Assembly: GCA_030037215.1 (NCBI GenBank)
Contig: JASHRS010000238.1
Span: 1 to 51,140, forward strand
DNA length: 51,140 bases
Direction: 5' to 3'
Source: Silvibacterium sp.
Lineage (GTDB): Bacteria > Acidobacteriota > Terriglobia > Terriglobales > Acidobacteriaceae
Shown here: one piece after another, positions 18,794-26,851 of the stretch
Layout: each line of letters starts with the position of its first letter
Numbering within the stretch: the stretch's first letter is position 1
Notes under the pieces: model-generated
The model's database searches: none
The model's input: only the letters and a program-made list of their open reading frames with translations
Told to the model about the DNA's origin: nothing
Position numbers and translations under genes: made by a program

Positions 18794-19279
18794 TCAGTGG
18801 GTATACATATCCGGAATTCCCTGGCTTCCCGCCGGTGGCAGATGGCGAAGATAAGTGATAATTGACCACAACTCGTCATCGCTCAGCGTTCCCTTTGAGC
18901 CGGGCATGCCCGAAGGCCATATCCCGTAATCCAGGATCCACTTCAATTGACCATCTGTATAACTTTGCACCTCGGGCGAAGCAAGCGAAGGAATGGGCGG
19001 AGAGATATGGCCGGCGAAAGGCACGCCCGTATTCTGCCCATCCATCCCGTGGCAGGCAACGCAATAGTGCGAGAAGGCCTCTTTTCCATCAGCAAGTGTG
19101 TCTGCATTGTCCGGGAGTGGGTTCTTTTCATTTTTGTTGCGGATGAACAGGTGGTGCTTGGCAAATGAAACCGTTTTGGTTTCAAATGCCCCCGGCGGCG
19201 TGGCTTTGCACCCCGCCAGTCCAGCCAATATTAGTCCGCAGAATACGCTCACAAGCAGCCGCACCCTATGCCACCACAT
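18794..19279 (-). CDS. Lipoprotein mono-haem c-type cytochrome
   Basis: 161 residues. The N-terminal hydrophobic segment ends in LAGLAGC, a lipobox with the lipidated Cys at 24. One haem motif, CVACH (residues 73-77), is followed by a Met-containing segment (WPSGMPGS) that can supply the sixth ligand, as in class I cytochromes c. It should sit on the outer face of a membrane as an electron carrier. The start overlaps the CuA gene by 14 bp, and the stop lies 15 bp before the O-antigen ligase start, so it is inside the same operon. The redox partner is probably the adjacent CuA protein (inference). Confidence 0.9.
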   Translation of the reverse strand: MWWHRVRLLVSVFCGLILAGLAGCKATPPGAFETKTVSFAKHHLFIRNKNEKNPLPDNADTLADGKEAFSHYCVACHGMDGQNTGVPFAGHISPPIPSLASPEVQSYTDGQLKWILDYGIWPSGMPGSKGTLSDDELWSIITYLRHLPPAGSQGIPDMYTH

Positions 19280-19628
19280 GAATTTTGATAGTCATTGAAC
19301 CGTGACCGGACCCACAGAAGACCGAGCAGTGGCCGATGAAGTCGCCCGTCTTATCCGGCGTGAACTCGATCTGCGCCGTGCTACCAGCCTTTACCTTCAC
19401 ATCGATATTCAGCTCACGAATCCGAAGTCCGTGGGCCACGTCCTCGCTCTTCAGCACCAGGATCACGGGCTGTCCCTTTTTCAGCGTGATCTCGCCGGGC
19501 GAAAAGTCAAACCGCTTCGCCGTTACCTCGATCTGCTGCGGCGAAGCCTGCGCCCATACCCTCGTGCTTGATGCCCCCGCCAGCCATAATCCAAGGCAAA
19601 GCGCCAGCAGCATACATTTCTTTTTCAT
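19266..19628 (-). CDS. Stand-alone soluble CuA cupredoxin (cytochrome c oxidase subunit II-like)
   Basis: 120 residues with a signal peptide and no transmembrane hairpin. The binuclear CuA ligand set is complete: His66 (VAHGLRI), then Cys101-x3-Cys105-x3-His109-xx-Met112. That signature belongs to subunit II of haem-copper oxidases and to nitrous-oxide reductase. Here the domain stands alone, with no subunit I gene in the window, so it is likely a periplasmic electron-transfer protein. AGGAGAA lies 4 nt before the ATG. It is the first gene of a seven-gene operon (CuA, cytochrome c, ligase, regulator, kinase, porin-like, cupredoxin) driven by the repeat box at 19719-19782. Confidence 0.9.
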   Translation of the reverse strand: MKKKCMLLALCLGLWLAGASSTRVWAQASPQQIEVTAKRFDFSPGEITLKKGQPVILVLKSEDVAHGLRIRELNIDVKVKAGSTAQIEFTPDKTGDFIGHCSVFCGSGHGSMTIKIHVVA

Positions 19629-19718
19629 GTGTTCTCCTCATGTTTGAATGCGCCATGCAGGCAAGCCAGCAAAAAAAATTGCACCTAGCGGGAAAGCCGC
19701 ATCGGCTGATCTCAACCT

Positions 19719-19782
19719 ACCGTACCGGGCTCAGAGAAAAAGCTTGTCACACTGCCGTTGTTTAAATGTCAGTTCCTTGTCA
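19719..19782 (-). promoter_or_regulatory. Regulon box 2: promoter of the CuA-cytochrome-regulator-kinase operon
   Basis: TTGTCA (19744), ATGTCA (19766) and TTGTCA (19777) on the plus strand fall on one 11-bp lattice; the lattice position 19755 holds only a degenerate copy (CCGTTG). Nineteen bp past the proximal hexamer lies TACGGT (19724-19719), the inferred -10. The site implies that the regulator gene is expressed from a promoter of its own regulon. Confidence 0.65.
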
Positions 19783-19808
19783 TTAAGGCCGATTGCTGCT
19801 GGAGCGCA

Positions 19809-20108
19809 TCAAGGATTGAGGAACCGCAGCAGCGCCTTGTAGTCCGCTTCGCTGAGGTTGGCTCGGACGCGCATGTGCATGGCAATCGTTCCGGAAATGC
19901 TGGGTGAGAATCCCTCCGGAGCGTTGTGGCAGCGTGAGCAGTTCTGGTTGAATACCTGCTGTCCTCTGTCGGTATTTATGGCATGCGCTGCCTGGGGAGG
20001 CGGACTTGGCCGATTATGCTGCTCCTGGGTTTTCGTCTGCCCTGCAGCGACGGTTACTGCTGCGAGCACCAGGACTGCTGGCAGGAATTGTGCGAGAGGC
20101 TTCATCAT
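19809..20108 (-). CDS. Small secreted mono-haem cytochrome c
   Basis: 99 residues: signal peptide (hydrophobic run to VTVAAG), a Pro/Gln-rich linker, then a compact class I cytochrome core with CSRCH (Cys57, Cys60, His61) and a Met (AMHMRVRANLS) able to be the axial ligand. The C-terminal helix ALLRFLNP is typical. ATG 20108 is used; ATG 20105 is the alternative. The longer reading from 20213 is rejected because it would extend into the promoter repeats. It has its own boxed promoter, and probably exchanges electrons with the CuA protein or lipoprotein cytochrome (inference). Confidence 0.85.
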   Translation of the reverse strand: MMKPLAQFLPAVLVLAAVTVAAGQTKTQEQHNRPSPPPQAAHAINTDRGQQVFNQNCSRCHNAPEGFSPSISGTIAMHMRVRANLSEADYKALLRFLNP

Positions 20109-20181
20109 GTATCTCTTTTCAGCGCTGAAGTGCGTGGAGTGGCACCGCATCCAGGCGACGCAGGTGCGCTCCATAGCCAAA

Positions 20182-20245
20182 AGGGTATGCATACGCGTCC
20201 GGACGCATGTCACGCAGGAGTCTGAAGCCTGTCATTAGATTGTCT
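20182..20245 (-). promoter_or_regulatory. Regulon box 3: cytochrome c promoter
   Basis: ATGTCA (20207), a degenerate GAGTCT (20218), CTGTCA (20229) and TTGTCT (20240) are in exact 11-bp register on the plus strand. The inferred -10 TACCCT (20187-20182) begins 19 bp past the proximal hexamer. It is divergent from box 4. Confidence 0.6.
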
Positions 20246-20277
20246 TTGCGGCGGAGCGATAACTTCCCTCGCGTTGC

Positions 20278-20341
20278 TGACAATTCGCTGACAATTTACG
20301 GACGCATATCTGACAACTCCACCGCGCTCCTCCTTTAGGCT
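20278..20341 (+). promoter_or_regulatory. Regulon box 4: ABC exporter promoter
   Basis: TGACAA (20278), TGACAA (20289), a degenerate GGACGC (20300) and TGACAA (20311) lie on the coding strand in 11-bp register. TAGGCT (20336-20341) follows after 19 bp as the inferred -10. The predicted transcription start is only a few bases before the GTG at 20349, so the message would have almost no leader. Confidence 0.65.
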
Positions 20342-20348
20342 CGGGGGT

Positions 20349-22103
20349 GTGACGGATCAGGCATGCATGCGCCCGCCGCGAGAGGCCGCCGGAGCAGCCG
20401 GCACACCCGCAAGCAGGGCAAGTCTTCGCATCGCATTCGGGCTGTTGACAGCGCGGCAACGACTTTCATTGGCACTGCTCATCGTTGCGAGGATCGCGGT
20501 CGGGCTGTGCGATCTTGCGGTAGCCGCTGCCATGTATCTCCTGTTTCTGTTGTTGCAGGGTCGCTCTGTAACCCATCCGTCCTGGTGGCTACCTGGCACG
20601 ACTCTCTCCGCCGCGACGATCACATCGGTTCTTGTCACCCTTCGCGTCGTGATGGATATCTTTTCGGGTCGCGCGGTCGTTCGCCGGATTTTCAGGCTTT
20701 ATACAGACCTTCTTCTCCGGCTCACCCATGGGTACAACGAGATGCAGTGGAGCCGTTTTGTTGCCTGCAACCGCAGTGTGCTGTCAAATCATGTTCTCCA
20801 TACTGCTCGTGAAGCCGCCGAATTTTATCAGCGGTTCATTGACCTCGCAGCCGCGGCCGTCATTGTGACGGTGATGGCCACGGCCCTCATCTACCAAAGC
20901 CCGCTCGCCGCCTGTGGGTTCGCAGCAGCGCTTGCTGCCTTTTTCGCACTCCACAGATTTTTCATCCGCGGCAGGATTCAACAAGCTGCTTCTGAACGCG
21001 AAACCTCTCTACGCATGCTGCAGAGAAGCCTTGCCGACATGTTCTCATCGGGCAAAGAGGTTCGTGCCTACCAAAACGCCGCATTCTTTTATGAGCGGAT
21101 CCGCAAGCAGGCAGAGCATATGGCCATCAGCGGAATGCGCGCAGTATTTCTCCCGCAGGTCGGGAGCAGCCTTGCCGATCAGGGCGCGGTGCTGCTCTTC
21201 CTCTGCATCATCATTGGTGTTCAGTTGCGCCACGGCGATGCAAGACAGGTACTTTCGCTGCTGGCATTCTATTTCGTCCTTTCGCGCCGCCTGATTCCTC
21301 TCATCAGCCAGATATCTCTCATCTCCGGTCAGTTGGAGAGCTCACTGGAAAGCGTGAAGCTTGTAAGCGACGAGCTGGGTGAATGCAGAAGATACCGCGA
21401 GTCTCCTGCCGCGACGCAGTCACCTGAACCCGGTTTCGTCCTGCAGCTCTGCAAGGTGGGCTTTTCATTCCCCCAAGGCGCTCCCATCCTGCGCGATGTA
21501 GGATTCGAACAGCGCGAAGGGGAAACGATTGTCCTGTGCGGTCCGTCAGGAGCAGGCAAAAGCTCCCTGCTGAACCTGATCGCCGGCGTTTCGCAGCCAG
21601 CCACAGGTGAGCTTCGCGTCAATCGCGCCAGAATTTCCTATGTGCCGCAGGAGGTTCCGCTACTTGACGACTCGATCCGAAACAACCTGCTATTTGGACT
21701 GGAGGAGCGCGGTGACGCGGAGCTGATACATGCGCTCAGGGCCGCGAAGCTCGATGAGTTTGTGATGGCGCAGCCCTTTGGGCTAGAGACTGGAGTAGGC
21801 GATAATGGGGCGCTGTTTTCAGGCGGCCAGCGACAAAGACTAGGGCTCGCGCGCGCTCTGCTGCGCGGAAGTAACCTTCTCCTTCTGGATGAAGCGACCT
21901 CGGCCCTGGATATGGAGAGCGAGCGACAGGTCCTCGAGAACCTCAGAGCATCGGGAAAGGCCATACTGCTGGTGACGCATCGGGTTCCACTTCGCGCATT
22001 CGCACAGCGTATCTTCCTGCTGCGGGCTGGGCGTCTGATCGAAGAGCAGTTGACGGAAGAATTGATAGACGGGCAAAATTTGGCAGCCAGCATCGAAAAC
22101 TAA
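20349..22103 (+). CDS. ABC exporter half-transporter (fused membrane and ATPase domains)
   Basis: 584 residues. The membrane domain (about residues 30-330) has six hydrophobic segments. The ATPase domain has Walker A GPSGAGKSS near 397, Q-loop YVPQE, signature FSGGQRQRLGLARAL near 490, Walker B LLLLDEATSALD near 513, and an H-loop LVTHR near 542. All catalytic residues are present, so it should act as a homodimeric type I exporter. It is monocistronic with a GTG start; no strong ribosome site is visible, in line with a very short leader. Being the only transporter in the regulon and with no Wzx flippase in the window, it may export the pathway product or a lipid-linked glycan (inference). Confidence 0.92.
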   Translation: MTDQACMRPPREAAGAAGTPASRASLRIAFGLLTARQRLSLALLIVARIAVGLCDLAVAAAMYLLFLLLQGRSVTHPSWWLPGTTLSAATITSVLVTLRVVMDIFSGRAVVRRIFRLYTDLLLRLTHGYNEMQWSRFVACNRSVLSNHVLHTAREAAEFYQRFIDLAAAAVIVTVMATALIYQSPLAACGFAAALAAFFALHRFFIRGRIQQAASERETSLRMLQRSLADMFSSGKEVRAYQNAAFFYERIRKQAEHMAISGMRAVFLPQVGSSLADQGAVLLFLCIIIGVQLRHGDARQVLSLLAFYFVLSRRLIPLISQISLISGQLESSLESVKLVSDELGECRRYRESPAATQSPEPGFVLQLCKVGFSFPQGAPILRDVGFEQREGETIVLCGPSGAGKSSLLNLIAGVSQPATGELRVNRARISYVPQEVPLLDDSIRNNLLFGLEERGDAELIHALRAAKLDEFVMAQPFGLETGVGDNGALFSGGQRQRLGLARALLRGSNLLLLDEATSALDMESERQVLENLRASGKAILLVTHRVPLRAFAQRIFLLRAGRLIEEQLTEELIDGQNLAASIEN

Positions 22104-22118
22104 TCCGCCACGCAAGTC

Positions 22119-22142
22119 AGGCAGCATGCATATGCGCTGCCT
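22119..22142. terminator. Hairpin between convergent genes
   Basis: AGGCAGC and GCTGCCT form a 7-bp stem around a 10-nt loop (which itself contains ATGCAT). It lies 15 bp after the ABC exporter stop and 50 bp beyond the convergent outer-membrane gene stop. No T-run follows, so it is a possible bidirectional terminator only. Confidence 0.35.
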
Positions 22143-22194
22143 GTCATGAAGGTGTGCTCAGGTGAAATCAGTGCTCGAGGCGGCCTGCCTGCGG

Positions 22195-23262
22195 TTATTT
22201 CGATCGGCCCTTCCAGGTCGGGAACAGGAGGCGATAGACAATGCCGGTCTCCCAGATATTTTCATCGCCGGTGGAAGAAAACTGCCGCGAATAGCTTGTC
22301 AGGATTCGCATGTTGTGCGGAAGATTGTAGTCCAATCCGAAATCGGCACGCTGCGTGTTGACCAGCGGCAACCCATCGCTGGCAGTCGTATCGCGGCGGA
22401 AGGTCTGCTGCATGCGAAAGAGCGGTTCGAATCGGCCGATCCAGCTATCCAGGCCGCCAAAAGCTTGCGTGCGGTAATCGGCTTCCACCCAATAGCCCTG
22501 CGCATGATGACCCCGCGCGAATTCTGAGCGAAGACGGAATGCAGTGCCTGCAGGTTCCCACCACACATGCGCACCATAGAAGTTTTCCTGCGTCCCCTGC
22601 AGTAGCCGGTCGTAAGAAAGGCCGACCTCCAGCCGCTTTTCCGGAAGATACAAGCTGACACGTCCGCCAGAAGACCTCTCTGCATCGAACTGTTCGTTCC
22701 CGCTGCGGGCGGAAAACCACGCCTTATAGTCAATGGAGTATTTAGGCGTGGAAACGGCGGACCCAGCCAGCATGCCTCCAAGACCGATTCCGGTCGACAT
22801 GGTTCCGAGGCTGGAGATCAACGGGCCGTCCTGGAAATTGCTAATCCAGATGGGCGACAGGCGGTCGTTGTAGGTATTAAAGGGAAGCAGAAAGCTGCCT
22901 CCGGTAACGGTCACATGAGGCGAGAGAAAGTAACTGCCCTGCAAATAGGTGAGCGCGACAATGTGCACATGGCCGTAACCCGGTTGGCCATTCCCATTCG
23001 GTGAAAAGATTTCATCAAGGAAAGCTCGCGACTCAATCAGGAGATGCTTGCCCACCGGAGCCGCCAGCAGCGGTTCCGTGATCGTCTGGTAGTCCGTATT
23101 GCCGCCAGTGGTGCTACTGAAAAATCCAGCGCCACCGGAGATCAGCGGCGTGTCCTGTGCGTAACCCTGCCCGGATGCGCAAAGCAAGGTTAGTGCAAAG
23201 ATCATTAATCCAATAATCTGGGAGTTTCTGCGAGAGCGAATCAGCGATGTCGAAGGGTGCAT
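22195..23262 (-). CDS. Predicted outer-membrane beta-barrel protein
   Basis: 355 residues. A signal peptide with a long basic n-region ends at GQGYAQ. The rest is Gly/Tyr/Ser-rich with alternating amphipathic strands (YGHVHIVALTYLQGSYFLS, VSLYLPEKRLEVGLSYDRLL, VYRLLFP), as in transport or polysaccharide-secretion barrels. I cannot name the family. ATG 23262 is at or next to the transcription start predicted from the promoter (TATCGT at 23275-23270), and no ribosome site is present, so the message may be leaderless. A GTG at 23271 is the less likely alternative. It could be the outer-membrane partner for export (inference). Confidence 0.7.
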   Translation of the reverse strand: MHPSTSLIRSRRNSQIIGLMIFALTLLCASGQGYAQDTPLISGGAGFFSSTTGGNTDYQTITEPLLAAPVGKHLLIESRAFLDEIFSPNGNGQPGYGHVHIVALTYLQGSYFLSPHVTVTGGSFLLPFNTYNDRLSPIWISNFQDGPLISSLGTMSTGIGLGGMLAGSAVSTPKYSIDYKAWFSARSGNEQFDAERSSGGRVSLYLPEKRLEVGLSYDRLLQGTQENFYGAHVWWEPAGTAFRLRSEFARGHHAQGYWVEADYRTQAFGGLDSWIGRFEPLFRMQQTFRRDTTASDGLPLVNTQRADFGLDYNLPHNMRILTSYSRQFSSTGDENIWETGIVYRLLFPTWKGRSK

Positions 23263-23269
23263 AGCAGTC

Positions 23270-23333
23270 ACGATAGCGAGAGGCGGTTATAAGCGTGTCT
23301 CCGGATCGTCTGCTCATTGTCAATTGATTGTCA
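23270..23333 (-). promoter_or_regulatory. Regulon box 5: outer-membrane barrel promoter
   Basis: GTGTCT (23295), TCGTCT (23306), TTGTCA (23317) and TTGTCA (23328) form a four-unit 11-bp lattice on the plus strand. TATCGT (23275-23270) lies 19 bp past the proximal unit. The whole element is nearly the same as box 6. Confidence 0.7.
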
Positions 23334-23372
23334 TCTTGAGAAGGACGGAGCAATTCACAACTCGCGCCTAAA

Positions 23373-24311
23373 TCAATCGAGTTGGCGCAGCATCCGCGCA
23401 TAGCGTGCTCTCTTTTCCGGGGGCTCCGCCGTCTGCGAGAGCTGCTCAATCTCCGCCTTCGAAGGCTGAAACGCGAGCGGCAACCCTCTCCAGTAATACT
23501 TCAGTTCATCGGATTGCCATCCGGCATATGTCTTTTCCCATGATTTTCCGGATTCACCGGAGAACACCAGGTTTGCCGGGTTTAGAGCCCGCCAGTAGTC
23601 CTGAAACCTGCAGTCCAGTGAAATGCGGAGCCGGTCGGAAAGGTTCGGCGAGGCAGCATGGACGGTCAGGCTGTGGAATATGAGCACGTCTCCTGCGTTG
23701 ATCTGACCGCTCACCCAATCGCCTTCCAAAACTGTATCGGAGGATATCTCCGGCACATGCAGGTTTTCATCGGCGTGCTGCACATATCCCGCGCGATGTG
23801 AGCCTTCTACAACCCGTAGCGGTCCGGCGTGGATGGGGCAATCGTGCAGCGGAATCCAGGCGGTGAAACATTCAGGATCTCCGCCCATGAAACGATAGTC
23901 CTGATGAGCGTGGACGGTGAGCCGCTCACAGTTCGGAAAGATCAACCGCCCGATGGGTTTGGGGTGTACCAGTACGCGGTCTCCTACCAGCACTTTCATT
24001 GCCGATTGCAGCGCCGGATGATGGGGCAAGGCATGGAATGATTCCAGATTGAAGACAGTCTGATATGTACTCTTGAATGCCGGGTCTGGATCGCCGCACG
24101 CGGCGTCCGGATTAGCCATGCGCTCCAGAGGATCGTATCCCGGAAGAAGCCAGCCCGCCGCGGAAAGGACTTGTGTGATCGCGTTGAGCGCGCGAGAAAT
24201 ATCCTCCCGCGGCAACAGGTTGCGGACCAGCACGTACCCTTTCGTATCGATCTCATTTTGCAGGACCGGAGTATTCAGGTCGCGTGCCTGGATTTCATGA
24301 AATGATTTCAT
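23373..24311 (-). CDS. Phytanoyl-CoA dioxygenase (PhyH)-family Fe(II)/2-oxoglutarate oxygenase
   Basis: 312 residues. The iron-binding facial triad is visible: His and Asp in HAHQDYRF (near residues 131-135) and a distal His in HSLTVHAASPN (near 214), followed by an Arg (DRLRIS) for 2-oxoglutarate. Hydroxylation of a small molecule, lipid or sugar is expected; this family is common in natural-product and glycan clusters. ATG 24311 has GGAGGAG 5 nt upstream; the longer reading to 24407 is rejected. It is monocistronic, divergent from the nucleotidyltransferase operon, and carries a boxed promoter. Substrate unknown. Confidence 0.85.
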   Translation of the reverse strand: MKSFHEIQARDLNTPVLQNEIDTKGYVLVRNLLPREDISRALNAITQVLSAAGWLLPGYDPLERMANPDAACGDPDPAFKSTYQTVFNLESFHALPHHPALQSAMKVLVGDRVLVHPKPIGRLIFPNCERLTVHAHQDYRFMGGDPECFTAWIPLHDCPIHAGPLRVVEGSHRAGYVQHADENLHVPEISSDTVLEGDWVSGQINAGDVLIFHSLTVHAASPNLSDRLRISLDCRFQDYWRALNPANLVFSGESGKSWEKTYAGWQSDELKYYWRGLPLAFQPSKAEIEQLSQTAEPPEKRARYARMLRQLD

Positions 24312-24409
24312 CGTTTCTCCTCCGTGAAATTGGCCTTGGCTTTTCTTCTTCGCAAACTCCGCAAGAACTGGGAACAGCAGCGGCCGAACCATCGGGCGAC
24401 ACTGCAATC

Positions 24410-24473
24410 ACGATAGTGACCCGCCTCCATTCGCGTGTCTCCGCATCGTCGTCTCTTTGTCAAGGGATTGTCA
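24410..24473 (-). promoter_or_regulatory. Regulon box 6: PhyH dioxygenase promoter
   Basis: GTGTCT (24435), TCGTCG (24446), TTGTCA (24457) and TTGTCA (24468) are on an 11-bp lattice. TATCGT (24415-24410) follows after 19 bp on the gene strand. Order, spacing and flanks copy box 5. Confidence 0.7.
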
Positions 24474-24549
24474 TGAAGCGATTCCGCGCCGGCTACAAAA
24501 CCCTCGTCTCAACCAGGCCACGCATCGATAAAAATGCGCGATAAGAGAG

Positions 24550-24603
24550 TGACAATCGACTTACATCTGCATGACAAGCCGGTGCGCTCAGTCCGGCTAA
24601 TCT
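24550..24603 (+). promoter_or_regulatory. Regulon box 7: nucleotidyltransferase-methyltransferase-ribA operon promoter
   Basis: TGACAA (24550), a degenerate TTACAT (24561) and TGACAA (24572) are in 11-bp register on the coding strand. TAATCT (24598-24603) follows after 20 bp. It is divergent from box 6, with 76 bp between them. Confidence 0.6.
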
Positions 24604-24662
24604 TTTGCTGATCTTTTCTGCCGGCAGCCAGACCGCCGGAGCGCACACGAGGTGAAACCGCA

Positions 24663-26036
24663 TTGCTACAGCTTTCTGGCTCGAAAGGTTCTGGCGGTAT
24701 CTGCGGACAGGCTGTCGCTGGTGGGCAAACGACGCTCCCTTCAAGCACCGCTGTCCAGCCACTTCCGTTTCGTGCCGCAATGCGGGAAGCCGCTCCAGCA
24801 CAGAGCCGTAAACAGTACCTGCGGGAAGCTGCCTTACTGAGTTTTTGCGATCCCCCGCCGCCGCAGTGTTCGGTATTGTGGAGCCTTTCTCGTAGAGAGT
24901 GGGAAAGCCTGCTTCATTGGCTCGATCTCAGTGGCCTGGCCCTCTATTTTCTGGACCGCATGGCGAATCTGCAATTCTCCGGCAGCCTGCCGGAGTTCGT
25001 CCTTGCACGTCTGCAGAAGAATCTTGAAGACAACACTGAACGAACGCGGAGCATGATTGCCGAATCGGTAGCGATCCAGCAGGAGTTTCAAAGTGCCCAT
25101 GTCTCCTATGCGGTTCTGAAGGGTCTCTCTCTTTGGCCCTGCTCCGTACCGGCGCCAGAGCTTCGGTCGCAATTCGATCTCGACTTCCTAGTGGTGGAGA
25201 AAAGTGCCTCCAGTGCGAAAAGCATACTTGAGCGGCGCGGCTACCGACTTTACCAGGCAAGCCGCAGAAGCTGGGAATTCAAGCGCAATGAAAGACCGGG
25301 GCTTTCTCTCAAGGACTTGTACAAAGTGCAGCCCTCGCATGCGGTCGAACTGCACATCGAGCCGAATCGTTCAGGGCAATCCTCATTGATGGACAGGCTC
25401 GAAATGCGCAATCTGTATGAATGCACCATGCCGGTGCTTTCGCCTGTGGATCTGTTGCTGGGGCAAGGGCTGCACGCGTACAAACACGTGTGCAGCGAGT
25501 TCTCGCGCGCGGCTCATCTGCTGGAGTTTCGCCGTCATGTCATGGCGCGCTTCAATGATTCCACTTTCTGGCTGACGCTTCGGGCCGCGGCTGAAGAAAA
25601 TCCAAGAGCTTCGCTGGGGCTGGGTGTAGTTACACTATTGATCACGCACGTGATGGACAATTTCGCGCCCAAAGGACTGACGGAGTGGACTGTGGACTCT
25701 CTTCCCAAATCAGTTCGCCAGTGGGTGCAGATGTATGGCAGGCGCGCCGTGTTCGGAAGTTTTCCAGGCACCAAGCTGTACCTGCTGCTGCAGAAAGAAC
25801 TTGAGACGGCGGGAATTCCGGCAAAGCGTCAACTGCGGCAGGTACTGCTACCCAACCACTTGCCACCTCCCATCATCCGGGCATTCCCTGATGAGACTGT
25901 GGCCGTGCGACTGGCGCGCTATCGCATGCAACTTGTCCTTATCCTGCTTCGCCTCCGCTTTCATCTTGTGGAAGGTATTCGCTACGCCTGGGAGTCGCGC
26001 CGCTGGCGACGGCTCAGGAGCCGGTTCACGTCATGA
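24663..26036 (+). CDS. Uncharacterised nucleotidyltransferase (NTP_transf_5 / PF14907-like)
   Basis: 457 residues. Near residue 145-175 is the family pattern: SYAVLKGLSLWP, then an Arg-rich bend and FDLDFLVVE, giving the DxD metal site of a minimal nucleotidyltransferase fold. The rest is largely helical. Members accompany HprK-like kinases in lasso-peptide and exopolysaccharide loci; their substrates are mostly unknown. The start is TTG 24663, supported by GAGGTGA 8 nt upstream; the first ATG (24780) has no ribosome site. The 3' end overlaps the next gene by 4 bp. An HprK-like kinase occurs 9 kb away under the same box type. Confidence 0.75.
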   Translation: MLQLSGSKGSGGICGQAVAGGQTTLPSSTAVQPLPFRAAMREAAPAQSRKQYLREAALLSFCDPPPPQCSVLWSLSRREWESLLHWLDLSGLALYFLDRMANLQFSGSLPEFVLARLQKNLEDNTERTRSMIAESVAIQQEFQSAHVSYAVLKGLSLWPCSVPAPELRSQFDLDFLVVEKSASSAKSILERRGYRLYQASRRSWEFKRNERPGLSLKDLYKVQPSHAVELHIEPNRSGQSSLMDRLEMRNLYECTMPVLSPVDLLLGQGLHAYKHVCSEFSRAAHLLEFRRHVMARFNDSTFWLTLRAAAEENPRASLGLGVVTLLITHVMDNFAPKGLTEWTVDSLPKSVRQWVQMYGRRAVFGSFPGTKLYLLLQKELETAGIPAKRQLRQVLLPNHLPPPIIRAFPDETVAVRLARYRMQLVLILLRLRFHLVEGIRYAWESRRWRRLRSRFTS

Positions 26037-26851
26037 TACTTCCCTTGCGTCCTTCAGCCGAGGCATTCGACTCAATCGCGCCTGTATTCGATCATCGCTT
26101 CGGCCAATGGCTTAGCGTCGCCGCACAGCGGCGGGCGGTACGCGCCGCTCTGCTGCGCGAATTCCCCGCTTACGACAGAATTCTGGAGCTGGGCGGAGGT
26201 ACTGGCGAAGATGCGCTTTTCCTCGCGCAGCGCGGATTCAGACTCTTCCTCACCGACCCTTCGCCCGCGATGGTCTCGCTGGCGAGCGCGAAGCTGGCTC
26301 AATTTCATGCCCGAACAGAAGCGGTCGCCGGAGAAGACTATGAGGATTTTGCATCGCGTCACCTCGCGGCAGGCGGAATGTTGTTCGATGGAGCGTTCTC
26401 GAATTTTGCGCCGCTTAACTGCATAGCGGACCTGCGGCCGGTAGCAAGCGGGCTTGCAAAATTGCTGAAGCCGGGGGCTCCGGCCATGCTCGTCGTGTTC
26501 GGAACGCTCTGTCCCGGCGAGTGGGTCACGGAAGTGCTGCGCGGGCGCCCGGAGTTGGCCCTGCGCCGCTGCCGCCGAGGCGAAATACCGGCGCGTCTTG
26601 CCCAACGAGAGTTCCGCGTTGTCTATCATCGGCGCCTTGACATGGTGCGAGCCTTTGCCCCATGGTTCGTCCTGGAAAAGCGGATTGGCATCGGCATCGC
26701 CGTACCGCCCAGCGCGGCAGAGCCATGGATATCGTCCCATCCGCGCCTTCTGCGGTTTATGGAAACAGTCGATCGCGCTGTCTCCCGGAGGCTGGCGATC
26801 TTCGGCGACCATATCCTCTATCAGTTTCGCCGCACAGAAAAAGCAGGATAG
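26033..26851 (+). CDS. Class I SAM-dependent methyltransferase
   Basis: 272 residues. The SAM motif I ILELGGGTGED (near residue 50) is followed by acidic LTDPSPAM and a motif resembling FDGAFSNFAPLNC (post-I/II region). The C-terminal part is basic. It overlaps the nucleotidyltransferase by ATGA, and its TAG stop directly abuts the ribA ATG, so the three are co-translated. Likely role: methylation of a pathway intermediate, possibly the product of the adjacent RibA or nucleotidyltransferase (inference). The target atom is unknown. Confidence 0.85.
   Translation: MILPLRPSAEAFDSIAPVFDHRFGQWLSVAAQRRAVRAALLREFPAYDRILELGGGTGEDALFLAQRGFRLFLTDPSPAMVSLASAKLAQFHARTEAVAGEDYEDFASRHLAAGGMLFDGAFSNFAPLNCIADLRPVASGLAKLLKPGAPAMLVVFGTLCPGEWVTEVLRGRPELALRRCRRGEIPARLAQREFRVVYHRRLDMVRAFAPWFVLEKRIGIGIAVPPSAAEPWISSHPRLLRFMETVDRAVSRRLAIFGDHILYQFRRTEKAG

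Larger units (their letters stand above)
24312..24662. other. 351-bp divergent intergenic region holding boxes 6 and 7
   Basis: The region between PhyH (leftward) and the nucleotidyltransferase operon (rightward) holds two opposed promoter elements (24410-24473 and 24550-24603), with no gene between them. The ribosome sites GGAGGAG (leftward) and GAGGTGA (rightward) close the two ends. Confidence 0.6.

Noticed and set aside
18630-18869. N-terminal extension of the O-antigen ligase frame up to 18869
   Set aside because: It overlaps the cytochrome c gene and its translation is Cys/Pro/Arg-rich and unlike membrane-protein N-termini. The proper N-terminus is in another frame from ATG 18778.
22204-22361. 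Small plus-strand frames opposite the outer-membrane barrel gene
   Set aside because: They have no ribosome site and no recognisable product, and they lie opposite a well-supported secreted protein.
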